Source: Olsenella uli DSM 7084 (GTDB lineage: Bacteria; Actinomycetota; Coriobacteriia; Coriobacteriales; Atopobiaceae). Taken from it: a DNA stretch of 64,000 bases. This document shows positions 44,651 through 52,619 of this stretch, piece after piece. Numbering within the stretch: position 1 is the stretch's first letter; each line of letters opens with the position of its first letter. Location: positions 1,411,186 to 1,475,185 of the forward strand of contig NC_014363.1 in assembly GCF_000143845.1 (NCBI RefSeq), written 5' to 3'. The translations under genes and the position numbers were made by a program. The notes beneath the pieces were generated by a model. It saw only the letters and a program-made list of their open reading frames with translations. It was not told where the DNA came from and made no database searches.

Positions 44651-45619
44651 CTAGTCGAGAGAGACGTACGCCGAGCTGACGACATTCTGGGCCGCCCCGA
44701 TGAGCGGCGCAGCGTCGCCCAGCGTGCCGCTCCTCACGGGCGTGTTGGCCTGAGGTGGCATGACGACCTCGGCCCAACCCCTTCCGAGGGCGTCATGCCA
44801 GACGGGCCCGCACTTGGCAACCGATCCGGACAGGATGACGCAGTCGGGGTCAAACATGTTGACCATGGACCCCAGCACCTCGCCGAGGGCGTGGCCGGAG
44901 CGCGACTCGGCCGCGATGGCCGCCTCGTCGCCCGTCTCAGCAAGCCGACTGATGTCGGCCCCATCCGTGGGTCTGCCGTCAGGCCGAGTGGCGACGCCAC
45001 CCAGCTCGAGGTAGCGCGCGAGAATCCCCGGACCGCAGGCGATGGTCTCCACGTGGCCGACGCCGCCGCACTGGCAGGGAATGCCCGCCGCATCCGTGCA
45101 GGTCACGTGACCGATGTTCGCCGCCGCGCCATGGGCGCCGAGGAGCAGGCGGCCATGCTCGACGAAGGCGCCGCCTATGCCGGTGCCCACCGCGCACACG
45201 AAGGCGCTGTCCGAGCCAAGCCCGGCGCCCCAGCTTGCCTCGCCGAAGGCGTGGGCATGGACGTCGTTCATGACGCGTGCGGGAACGCCGAAGGCGCGCT
45301 CGAGCTCGGAACCAAGGTGGGTTCCGCCCCAGCCGGGCATCATGTCGTTGGCGTAGGTGATGTCTCCCGTGCGGGGATCGACCACGCCACCGGTCGAGAC
45401 TCCGACGCCATCCACGCTGCCGCCCGCCAGCTCGATCACGCGCCGAGCGCTCCCAAGGGCCACCTCGAGCACGTGACGCCCTCCCAGTTGGGCCTCGGTC
45501 GGACGCCTGCCATAGCCTTCGACCCGAGGCGTCTGCCCGTCACCCAAGGTGACGAGCGCCGAGGCGACCTTTGTGCCACCGATGTCGATGGCGATGACCT
45601 TCTTGCCTTCTTCTGCCAT
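44651..45619 (-). CDS. nanK: N-acetylmannosamine kinase (ROK family)
   Basis: Phosphorylates ManNAc at C6 with ATP. The 322-residue ROK protein has the ATP motif AIDIGGTKV (10-18), sugar-binding VMNDVHAHAFGE, the GTGIGGAFV loop and the zinc motif region CQCGGVGHVE. AAGGAG is 6 bases before the ATG at 45619; the longer upstream frame is rejected. Placement between nanA and nanE supports ManNAc over glucose as substrate. Confidence 0.9.
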   Translation of the reverse strand: MAEEGKKVIAIDIGGTKVASALVTLGDGQTPRVEGYGRRPTEAQLGGRHVLEVALGSARRVIELAGGSVDGVGVSTGGVVDPRTGDITYANDMMPGWGGTHLGSELERAFGVPARVMNDVHAHAFGEASWGAGLGSDSAFVCAVGTGIGGAFVEHGRLLLGAHGAAANIGHVTCTDAAGIPCQCGGVGHVETIACGPGILARYLELGGVATRPDGRPTDGADISRLAETGDEAAIAAESRSGHALGEVLGSMVNMFDPDCVILSGSVAKCGPVWHDALGRGWAEVVMPPQANTPVRSGTLGDAAPLIGAAQNVVSSAYVSLD

Positions 45620-45644
45620 GAGCAGCTCCTTCGAGAGATGGGCC

Positions 45645-46571
45645 CTACGCCCCCAAGACGCCGTTGTCGACAAGGACCTTCCGGATGGCCTCGCGGTTGG
45701 CGCCCTCGAGCGCCCTGACCGGACGGGGCATGGTGTCGTGGTCGAAGACGCCCATGAGGTTGAGGGCGCACTTGAACGCCCCGACGCCGCCCGCATAGCC
45801 CTGCACGCCGGCGGTCACGTCGAAGATGTGGGAGACCTCGTTGATCTGGTCCTGGAGTTCCTTGACGTGCGCCCAGTCGCCCGCCCGGTAGGCCTCGTAC
45901 TGTCGGACGTAGGGCGCGGGGATGACGTTGGCGAGGCCCGGCACGGAGCCGTCCGCGCCCGAGAGGTAGGCCCCGTCGACCACGATCTCGTGGCCAGTGA
46001 GCAGGCTCAGGGGATGGCCGGCCTTCTCGTTCTCCTGGACCAGGTAGCGGAAGTTGACGTCGTCGCCCGAGGAGTCCTTGACGCCGGCGAGGACGCCGTC
46101 TTGGCCCAGCCTGAGCGCAAGCTTCCAGGGGATCTTGGAATGGACGCAGGCGGGGATGTCGTATGCCAGGATCGGCAGGTCGATCTCCTCGTGCAGGATG
46201 CGGAAGTGCTCCTCTATCTCGTCCAGGCCGCCCAGGGCGTAGAAGGGCGCCGTGGCGACGACGGCGTCGGCGCCGAGGGCCTGCGCACGCCGGGCGTGCT
46301 CGATCACACGGTCCGTCTCGGTGTCGATGCAGCCGACGAGCACGGGCACACGGCCGGCCACGATGCGTATGCCCTCGCGGACGATGTCCTCGCGGTGGGC
46401 ATCGTTGGAGAAGGCGACCTCACCCGTGGAACCCAGGAGGAACAGGCCGTTGACACCGGAGCCGACCATGCGGTCGATGAGGCGTCCGTAGGACCTCACG
46501 TCGAGGGTATGGTCGGGGTTGTCGGGGGTGACGACGGGGGGGATGACGCCAGAGAACTTGGGTTGGGGCAT
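45645..46571 (-). CDS. nanA: N-acetylneuraminate lyase (DHDPS superfamily)
   Basis: Aldolase splitting N-acetylneuraminate into pyruvate and ManNAc. The 308-residue barrel has Schiff-base Lys165 (GVKDSSGD), Tyr137 (ILAYDIP) and GSTGE (47-51). The Ser in GSTGE is typical of neuraminate lyases, where dihydrodipicolinate synthase has GTTGE. Neighbours nanK, nanE and a dedicated importer support this call; sequence alone would allow another 2-keto-acid aldolase. GAGGAG precedes the ATG at 46571. Confidence 0.82.
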   Translation of the reverse strand: MPQPKFSGVIPPVVTPDNPDHTLDVRSYGRLIDRMVGSGVNGLFLLGSTGEVAFSNDAHREDIVREGIRIVAGRVPVLVGCIDTETDRVIEHARRAQALGADAVVATAPFYALGGLDEIEEHFRILHEEIDLPILAYDIPACVHSKIPWKLALRLGQDGVLAGVKDSSGDDVNFRYLVQENEKAGHPLSLLTGHEIVVDGAYLSGADGSVPGLANVIPAPYVRQYEAYRAGDWAHVKELQDQINEVSHIFDVTAGVQGYAGGVGAFKCALNLMGVFDHDTMPRPVRALEGANREAIRKVLVDNGVLGA

Positions 46572-46660
46572 GGGATGACTCTCCTCTTCCTTGTCTTGCG
46601 GCCAAAGGCCGGCAGATGGGTGGCGTGGGTGATGGCGGTGGCGTGGGCGAGGCCGCGTGC

Positions 46661-47584
46661 CTAGGGGTGCAGGAACGCAAGCAGCTCGTCCTCGAAGGCG
46701 TTCACGCGCTCGTGGGCCCACCTGGGATAGGTGACGTGGCGCACCTCCCCCGCCACGTTCCCCACGATAGCAAACTGGCTGGAGGGCGGGGCAGCCGTGT
46801 CCAGGAGCGAGGTGCCCACCAGCAGCCTGGAGCCCAGACGGCGCGCGAAGTTGACCGTGTCGACATACTCCAGGGCCGAGAAGAGCGCGTCCGCATCCTT
46901 GCCGGTCGGGTCCTCGAGGCGGAAGTGGGCCCGCAGGCCGGCATACAGAAGTTCGCAGGGGCCCTCGAGCCAGACGGAGCGCAGGTCGGCCGGCATGGGG
47001 TTGAGGGCCGCGCAGCGAGAGGGTCGCACCCTCCCCACAGCCGCGGCGTCGATGGCGAGCGCGCCGCCCAGGCCCTCCCCCCAGAAGCTGAGGCGCGTCT
47101 CGTCCACGCCCCCGAGCCTCGACGCGATAGACGCGCACACCAGGGCGTCGTCAACGAGCCGGGCCAGGGCGAGGTCACGGGCACCTCCATGCCAGCCATC
47201 GCAGATGTCGCCCGACCAGCGACGGTTCTCGAGCTCGATCACGGCATGGCCGATGGCGGCGAAGCGCGTCAGGTGGTGCCAGCCGTGCGGGGCGCAGCCG
47301 ACGTCGTGGAACATCACCACGGCCGGATGGCGCGGGCCTGTCTCGGCGTCAGGGCGCAGGGGGTGGACGTAGCGGGCGACGAGGGGGGTGCCGTCCGTCG
47401 ACGTGAACCCCAGTCGCAGGTACACGGCCATTGGGCTGTCGATTCCCACGTCATCCACCGTGACCTCGCGCAGCTCGGCGGCACGCGCCGCACGTGCGTC
47501 CCAGAGCGCGTCGAAGCCGACGGGTAGCCTCGTCTCGCCTTGGTATCCGGCGAGGTCGGCCAGGGTCCGGGCGAGCGTCTCCAT
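46661..47584 (-). CDS. Acetyl-xylan-esterase-family protein lacking the nucleophile
   Basis: A 307-residue alpha/beta-hydrolase of the AXE1/cephalosporin-C deacetylase family, paralogous to the next upstream gene. The nucleophile elbow reads FWGEGLGG (168-174), so Gly171 stands where the Ser of GxSxGG should be. The candidate acid (LLDTAAPP) and His (WAHERVNAF) positions remain. The oxyanion region HDVGCAPHGWHH is also altered from the usual HGY/HGG. It is probably not an active esterase; a structural or binding role is possible. The frame is intact with no sign of decay. Confidence 0.75.
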   Translation of the reverse strand: METLARTLADLAGYQGETRLPVGFDALWDARAARAAELREVTVDDVGIDSPMAVYLRLGFTSTDGTPLVARYVHPLRPDAETGPRHPAVVMFHDVGCAPHGWHHLTRFAAIGHAVIELENRRWSGDICDGWHGGARDLALARLVDDALVCASIASRLGGVDETRLSFWGEGLGGALAIDAAAVGRVRPSRCAALNPMPADLRSVWLEGPCELLYAGLRAHFRLEDPTGKDADALFSALEYVDTVNFARRLGSRLLVGTSLLDTAAPPSSQFAIVGNVAGEVRHVTYPRWAHERVNAFEDELLAFLHP

Positions 47585-47586
47585 GG

Positions 47587-48555
47587 CTAGCGCGCCCCCT
47601 TCCCGAAGAAGCCGAGGAGGGCGTCGTCGAACGCCTGGATCGCCTCATGGCCGAAGTCGGGGTAGAGGAGGTGGGTCTTGGGGCAGCGCAGAGCGTTGTA
47701 CACGGCGAACTGCGTGGGGGGCGGGCAGACGTCGTCTGCCAGGCCCGTGCCAAAGAGGACCTCGCAGCGTACCAGGTGTGCAAAGCTCAGAGTGTCGATG
47801 TAGCCCAGGCGACGGAACCACTCGTCCGCACCGGAGCCGTCCGCGTCGAACCAGCGGGAGAAGTAGCGGAGGCCCTCGTAGGCAGACACGTCGTCCCCCC
47901 GCTCCCAGACCCCGCGGAAGTCCGAGAGGAACGGGTAGAGGATGGCCGCCCGCCTGATGAGGTCGCCGTTGAGTGCGCAGGTCGCAAGGCCCACGGCCCC
48001 GCCCTGGGAGCCACCGTAGACGCAGACGTCATCCAGGTCCAGCCCCGGAAGTTCCCTCACGATGCGGCAGAGGATGCGTATGTCCTGGTAGAGGCGGACA
48101 TAGTACAGGTCCTTGGGGTCGCCGCCCAACCCGGCGATGAGGTGCCCCGAGACGGTAGCGCCCCTGAAGCCGCCGACGTCCTCGGACCTGCCGCCCTGGC
48201 CGGGGTTGTCCAAGGCGATGCCGGCGAAGCCCATGCCCACGAAGGAGCTGTGTTCGAACCAGCTGCGGGTGCGACCGGGATAGCCATGGAACTGCAGCAC
48301 CAAGGGTGCTGGGCCAGGTCCTGCGGGCCTGAGGTACTTGGCGTAGAGCCGCGCACCCGCCATGCCCCGAAACCAGAGGTCGAGATACTCGCAGCCATCG
48401 AAGGACGGGACGTCTGCGGGGACGGTCTCAAAGTCGAGGGGCCGCTCGTCGGCCTCTGCGACGCGCTCGGCCCAGAACGCGTCGAAGTCTGCGGGGATGG
48501 GGTTGGTCCCCGCATAGGCCTCGAGCTCGCACAGCTGTTGGGGTGTCACTGGCAA
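47587..48555 (-). CDS. Acetyl esterase, AXE1/cephalosporin-C deacetylase family
   Basis: A 322-residue alpha/beta-hydrolase with an intact triad: Ser183 in YGGSQGG, Asp274 or Asp275 in GLADDVCPP and His303 in PDFGHEA. The oxyanion segment QFHGYPGR is normal. No signal peptide, so it acts in the cytoplasm on an imported substrate. In this nan operon, removal of O-acetyl groups from sialic acid is the natural inference. The start is a TTG with GAGGTG 7 bases upstream; GTG at 48549 is an alternative. Confidence 0.82.
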   Translation of the reverse strand: MPVTPQQLCELEAYAGTNPIPADFDAFWAERVAEADERPLDFETVPADVPSFDGCEYLDLWFRGMAGARLYAKYLRPAGPGPAPLVLQFHGYPGRTRSWFEHSSFVGMGFAGIALDNPGQGGRSEDVGGFRGATVSGHLIAGLGGDPKDLYYVRLYQDIRILCRIVRELPGLDLDDVCVYGGSQGGAVGLATCALNGDLIRRAAILYPFLSDFRGVWERGDDVSAYEGLRYFSRWFDADGSGADEWFRRLGYIDTLSFAHLVRCEVLFGTGLADDVCPPPTQFAVYNALRCPKTHLLYPDFGHEAIQAFDDALLGFFGKGAR

Positions 48556-48623
48556 AGGCTGTCACCTCGAGATGGGTGCGCCCGAGGTAACGGGCGCACC
48601 TTTGGGGCGGAATCTCCGGGAGC

Positions 48624-49451
48624 TCACTGGCCGAGCCTGGGATGCAGAAGCGACGGCGCCGCGCCCAGGAGGGTCTTGGTGTAGTCGTCCTGCGGGTCGT
48701 TGAAGACCTGTTGGGCAGGGCCCTGCTCCATGATCTGCCCGTGGTTCATGACGATGATGCGGTCGGATATGTAGCGCACGGTCTGGATGTCATGGCTGAT
48801 GAAGATCATCGACAGGCCGAGCTCGCTCTTGAGGTCCGTGAGCAGGTTCAGGATCTGGGCGCGGACGGAGACGTCGAGGGCGGACGTGGGCTCGTCGGCG
48901 ATGATCGCGGCGGGGTTCAGCGACATGGCGCGCGCGATGGCGACACGCTGGCGCTGGCCGCCCGAGAGCTGGCCGGGAAGGGCGCGCAGGGCGCTCTTGG
49001 GAAGACCGACGAGCTCGATGAGCTCGCCAATGCGCCTCTCCTGGTCCACGGGGGTATCGACCGCATGGACCAGCAGCGGGTCGAGCAGCTGGTCATGGAC
49101 GACCATGCGCGGGTTCAGGGCCGTCGCGGGGTCCTGGAAGACGACGGAGACGACGCGGCCGATCTGCTTGCGCATCTCGGCGCTGCGGCGCGTGACGTCT
49201 TGCCCCTTGAAGTAGACCCTGCCCGACGTGGGCGACTGCAGGCCGCACATGACGTTGGCCGTCGTGGACTTGCCGCAGCCCGACTCGCCGACGATGCCCA
49301 CGGTCTCGCCGGGCATCAGCCTGATCGTGACGCCCCGGACGGCGTTGACCGTGTTGGGGCGGAAGAGCGAGCCCGTGCGCGTCCTGAAGGTGACCGAGAT
49401 GTCATCGAGGAAGATGATCGGCTCGGTGGTGTCGCTTCCCTTCCCAGCCAT
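48624..49451 (-). CDS. Peptide-class ABC transporter ATPase (OppF/DppF-like) of nan operon
   Basis: A 275-residue ATPase with Walker [10 protein letters not shown], signature LSGGQRQRVAIARA and Walker B AIIADEPTSALD. It ends shortly after the conserved domain and lacks the Cys-containing C-terminal extension seen in the OppF of this window. Its ATG directly follows the stop of the permease-ATPase fusion. By context it powers sialic acid import. Confidence 0.87.
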   Translation of the reverse strand: MAGKGSDTTEPIIFLDDISVTFRTRTGSLFRPNTVNAVRGVTIRLMPGETVGIVGESGCGKSTTANVMCGLQSPTSGRVYFKGQDVTRRSAEMRKQIGRVVSVVFQDPATALNPRMVVHDQLLDPLLVHAVDTPVDQERRIGELIELVGLPKSALRALPGQLSGGQRQRVAIARAMSLNPAAIIADEPTSALDVSVRAQILNLLTDLKSELGLSMIFISHDIQTVRYISDRIIVMNHGQIMEQGPAQQVFNDPQDDYTKTLLGAAPSLLHPRLGQ

Positions 49452-51491
49452 CTACTTCGCCTCCTTGAGGGTCTCGAGATACGGGGTGAGGCCGTTGTCC
49501 TTGAGGTAGTCGTCAGGCAGTTCGGAGAACCTGTGGCACACGTCACCAGGCAGCCGCTTCAGGACGGGATGCACGTCGAGGCCAAGCGTCGGGTGGCTCG
49601 AGCGTGGCGCGAAGCGGTCGCCTGCGGGAAAGTCCTCGGGCGAGGGGACGGAGCCTGGCACCTGGTGGAGACGCGTGCCCGTCTTGGCGCCCTCCTCGAT
49701 GGAGAGCACGGAGCCCAGAAGGCCGCGGGTGTACTCGTGGATGGGATTGGTGAGGAGCTCCTTGGTGGGGGCCTGCTCGATGACCTGGCCAGCATACATG
49801 ACCGTGATCTCGGAGGCGACCTCGGCAACGAGCGCCAGGTCATGGCTGACGAAGATCATCGCGAAGCCGAGCTTGGCCTGAAGGTCGTTCAGGAGCCTGA
49901 TGACCTGCTTCTGGACCGTGACGTCAAGTGCCGTGGTGGGCTCGTCGCAGATGACGAGCGAGGGGTCGCGCGTAAGCGCCATGGCGATGAGGACGCGCTG
50001 GCGCTGGCCACCCGAGAGCTCGTGCGGGTACGACTCGAGGGTGCGCTTGGGATCGAGGCCGACGAGCTCGAGGAGCTCCTCGGCGCTGCGGGTCCCACCG
50101 CGGTCGGTGAGCTGCTTCATCTGCGCCGAGATGAGCATCGAGGGGTTCAGCGAGGACAGGGCGTCCTGGTAGACCATGGCAAGCTCGGTGCCCAGGAGCC
50201 TCCTGTGCTGCTCGGACGTGAGCTTGAGCAGGTCTTGCCCCCGATAGATGACCTCGCCCGTGACGGTCTCCTTGGGATCGGTGAGGTTCATTATCGTCTT
50301 GGTGGTGATGGACTTGCCGCAGCCCGACTCGCCGACGAGGGCCATGCACTGGCCGGGGCGGACGTCGAAGGACACGCCGTCCACGACGCGCACGTCGCCG
50401 TGGGACTCGAAGCTGATGGAGAGGTCCCTCACCCGAAGCAGCGGCTCCACGGAGAGGTCGGGCACGTGGCGGTCGCTGCGGGCGAGCTCCACCTCGCGCA
50501 AGGCCGACAGCCTGCGGTCGAGGGAGACGGCCTGCTCCTTGTAGGCGCGCACGGGGTCGGAGGCCAGGACGTCGTCGGCGCGGCGGGAGCCGGAGGCGTC
50601 CGCGTCCACGGGGGCGCCAGGCGCAGCTGCCATGGCATCGGTCAGGCCCTCGGAGAGGATGTTGAGGGCCAGGCAGGTGACCATGATGGCGATGCCCGGG
50701 AACAGCGCCTGCCACCAGCGACCGGAGAGGACGCCCGCACGGGCGTCGGCAAGGATGTTTCCCCAGGTGGGCGTAGGCTCGGTGATGCCAGCGCCGATGA
50801 AGGTCAGCGAGGCCTCGAAGATGATGGCGTCGGCGACGAGGGTGACGGTGAAGACCATGATCGGTGCGATGCAGTTGCGCAGCACGTGCCTCCATAGGAT
50901 CCAGGGCGCGCGCGCACCCGAGACGATGACCGCCCGGACGTAGTCCTCGCCGTACTCGGACACGACGTTTGCGCGGACGATGCGCGCGATCTGCGGCGTG
51001 TACATGAAGCCGATCGAGAAGATGATCGAAGGCACGGAGTTGCCCAGGATGGAGACGAACACGGCAGCCAGGGCGATGCCCGGGAAGGACATGATGATGT
51101 CCAGGATGCGCATGATGACCTCTGAGACGGCCTTGCGCGAGACGGCGGCGACGGCACCGATGATGGAACCGAAGACCAGCGCGAAGGCCGTGGCCCCGAA
51201 GCCGATGATCAGCGAGTAGCGCCCGCCGTAGAGCATGCGGGAGAGGATGTCTCGGCCCTTGTCGTCGGTGCCAAAGAGGAAGCCACCCCCGGGTGCCTGG
51301 CGTGCCGCGAAGATGTCGATGGGGTTGTAGGGTGCGATCACCGCGGCAAGTATCGCGGAGAGCGCCACGAGGGCGAGGATGACGAGGGAGACCTTCGATC
51401 CCAGGCTCATCTTCTTCCACCCGCCAAGGCGCAGGCCCTTGGCCGCGGCGCGCTCGAGCGCCTCGGACTGCTCTCGTCTTTGGGTCAGCAT
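49452..51491 (-). CDS. Permease-ATPase fusion of peptide-class ABC transporter (OppC-OppD)
   Basis: A 679-residue fusion. Residues about 1-285 are an OppC/DppC-type permease (LFGTDDKGRDILSRMLYGG; EAA loop VSGARAPWILWRHVLRN). A linker of some 60 charged residues leads to an OppD-type ATPase from about 345: Walker [10 protein letters not shown], signature LSGGQRQRVLIAMA, Walker [13 protein letters not shown]. No frameshift is needed; one frame runs through. Such fusions are known in actinobacterial peptide-class importers. With the OppB-like permease, second ATPase and binding protein it completes the transporter. Confidence 0.9.
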   Translation of the reverse strand: MLTQRREQSEALERAAAKGLRLGGWKKMSLGSKVSLVILALVALSAILAAVIAPYNPIDIFAARQAPGGGFLFGTDDKGRDILSRMLYGGRYSLIIGFGATAFALVFGSIIGAVAAVSRKAVSEVIMRILDIIMSFPGIALAAVFVSILGNSVPSIIFSIGFMYTPQIARIVRANVVSEYGEDYVRAVIVSGARAPWILWRHVLRNCIAPIMVFTVTLVADAIIFEASLTFIGAGITEPTPTWGNILADARAGVLSGRWWQALFPGIAIMVTCLALNILSEGLTDAMAAAPGAPVDADASGSRRADDVLASDPVRAYKEQAVSLDRRLSALREVELARSDRHVPDLSVEPLLRVRDLSISFESHGDVRVVDGVSFDVRPGQCMALVGESGCGKSITTKTIMNLTDPKETVTGEVIYRGQDLLKLTSEQHRRLLGTELAMVYQDALSSLNPSMLISAQMKQLTDRGGTRSAEELLELVGLDPKRTLESYPHELSGGQRQRVLIAMALTRDPSLVICDEPTTALDVTVQKQVIRLLNDLQAKLGFAMIFVSHDLALVAEVASEITVMYAGQVIEQAPTKELLTNPIHEYTRGLLGSVLSIEEGAKTGTRLHQVPGSVPSPEDFPAGDRFAPRSSHPTLGLDVHPVLKRLPGDVCHRFSELPDDYLKDNGLTPYLETLKEAK

Positions 51492-51493
51492 GT

Positions 51494-52450
51494 CTACACC
51501 GTCCTAATCCGAGGGTTGATGAGGAGGTAGAGCATGTCGACCACGATGTTGATGATGATGAAGGACAGCGCGACGACGATGACGACGCCCTGTACGAGGT
51601 TGGTCTCGTTGCCCTGGATGCCTTCGAGGATGGCCATGCCCATGCCCGGTATGTTGAATATCGTCTCGATGACGACGGCACCGCCCATGAGGTAGCCGAT
51701 CTTGAGGCCGAGCGTCGTGACTGGGGTGATGAGGGCGTTGCGCAGCACGTTGCGCCCGACGACGACGGCCTGTGGCAGGCCGGCGCCCTTGGCCGTCTTG
51801 ACGTAGTCGCGGTCGAGCTCCTCGACCATGGCGGTGCGGACGATGCGGGTCATCTGCCCGGTCAGGGGCACGGCGAGCGCGACGGCGGGCATGATCATGC
51901 GCGCCATGTAACCACCGGGGTTGGCGAAGAGGTCGGGCAGCGGGCCCGATGCGGGCAGCAGGTGCAGGAAGGTGGAGAAGAGCAGGATCATAAGAACCGC
52001 GAGCCAGAACGAGGGCGTCGCGAGCCCTGCGATCGAGAGCACGCGGATGACCTGGTCCGGCCAGCTATCCCGGTAGAGAGCGGCAAGGACGCCGAGGACG
52101 AACGAGATGATTGCGCCCATGACGAGCCCCATGAAGGTCAGCTGCATCGTGACGGGCAGGGCCTTGGAGACGCGCTCGCCGACGGAGTAGCTCGCGGCGC
52201 CGTAGGTGCCAAGGTCACCGTGGAGAAGTCCCCCCATGTACCTGACGTAGCGGACCGGCAGCGGATCGTCGAGGCCATGCTCCTCATGGTAGCGGGCCAC
52301 GGCCTCGGGTGTCGCGCTCTCGCCCAGCGCGTTGTACGCCGGGTCGATCTTGGAGAACGACATGAGGAAGAAGACAAGGACGGTGACGCCCAGTGCCATG
52401 ATCGGCAGGGCGATCAGGCGGCGACCTATGAGACGCAGGAAGTTGTTCAC
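51494..52450 (-). CDS. Peptide-class ABC transporter permease (OppB/DppB-like) of nan operon
   Basis: A 318-residue permease beginning MNNFLRLIGRRLIALPIMAL. GLLHGDLGTYGAASYSVGERV and the EAA loop KTAKGAGLPQAVVVGRNVLR are typical. The start is a GTG with AGGGGAG upstream; a longer frame into the intergenic hairpin is rejected. It lies 2 bp upstream of the fusion gene. Confidence 0.88.
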   Translation of the reverse strand: MNNFLRLIGRRLIALPIMALGVTVLVFFLMSFSKIDPAYNALGESATPEAVARYHEEHGLDDPLPVRYVRYMGGLLHGDLGTYGAASYSVGERVSKALPVTMQLTFMGLVMGAIISFVLGVLAALYRDSWPDQVIRVLSIAGLATPSFWLAVLMILLFSTFLHLLPASGPLPDLFANPGGYMARMIMPAVALAVPLTGQMTRIVRTAMVEELDRDYVKTAKGAGLPQAVVVGRNVLRNALITPVTTLGLKIGYLMGGAVVIETIFNIPGMGMAILEGIQGNETNLVQGVVIVVALSFIIINIVVDMLYLLINPRIRTV

Positions 52451-52501
52451 GCAGCCTCTCCCCTTTCTGTTTCCTACTGGTTGAACGCTTGCCACACGGC
52501 T

Positions 52502-52545
52502 GGAGGGACCTTGGCGATCGCAAGAGACTCGCGCAAGGTCCCTCC
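52502..52545 (-). terminator. Intercistronic hairpin between binding protein and permease genes
   Basis: A 12-bp perfect stem (52502-52513 with 52534-52545) with a 20-base loop and no T run. Same position relative to the binding-protein gene as the hairpin behind oppA, so it probably limits transcription into, or protects mRNA before, the permease genes. Confidence 0.6.
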
Positions 52546-52619
52546 TCCAACTGGCGACTAGTGTGCCACCCACGGTCTGCGGGTGACGCCGTCAGGGCAA
52601 CGGCCGCAGGGCCATGCGG

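Noticed and set aside
48642-50897. Plus-strand open frame of 751 codons
   Set aside because: Antisense to the two ABC transporter genes of the nan operon; no recognisable domain and no ribosome site.
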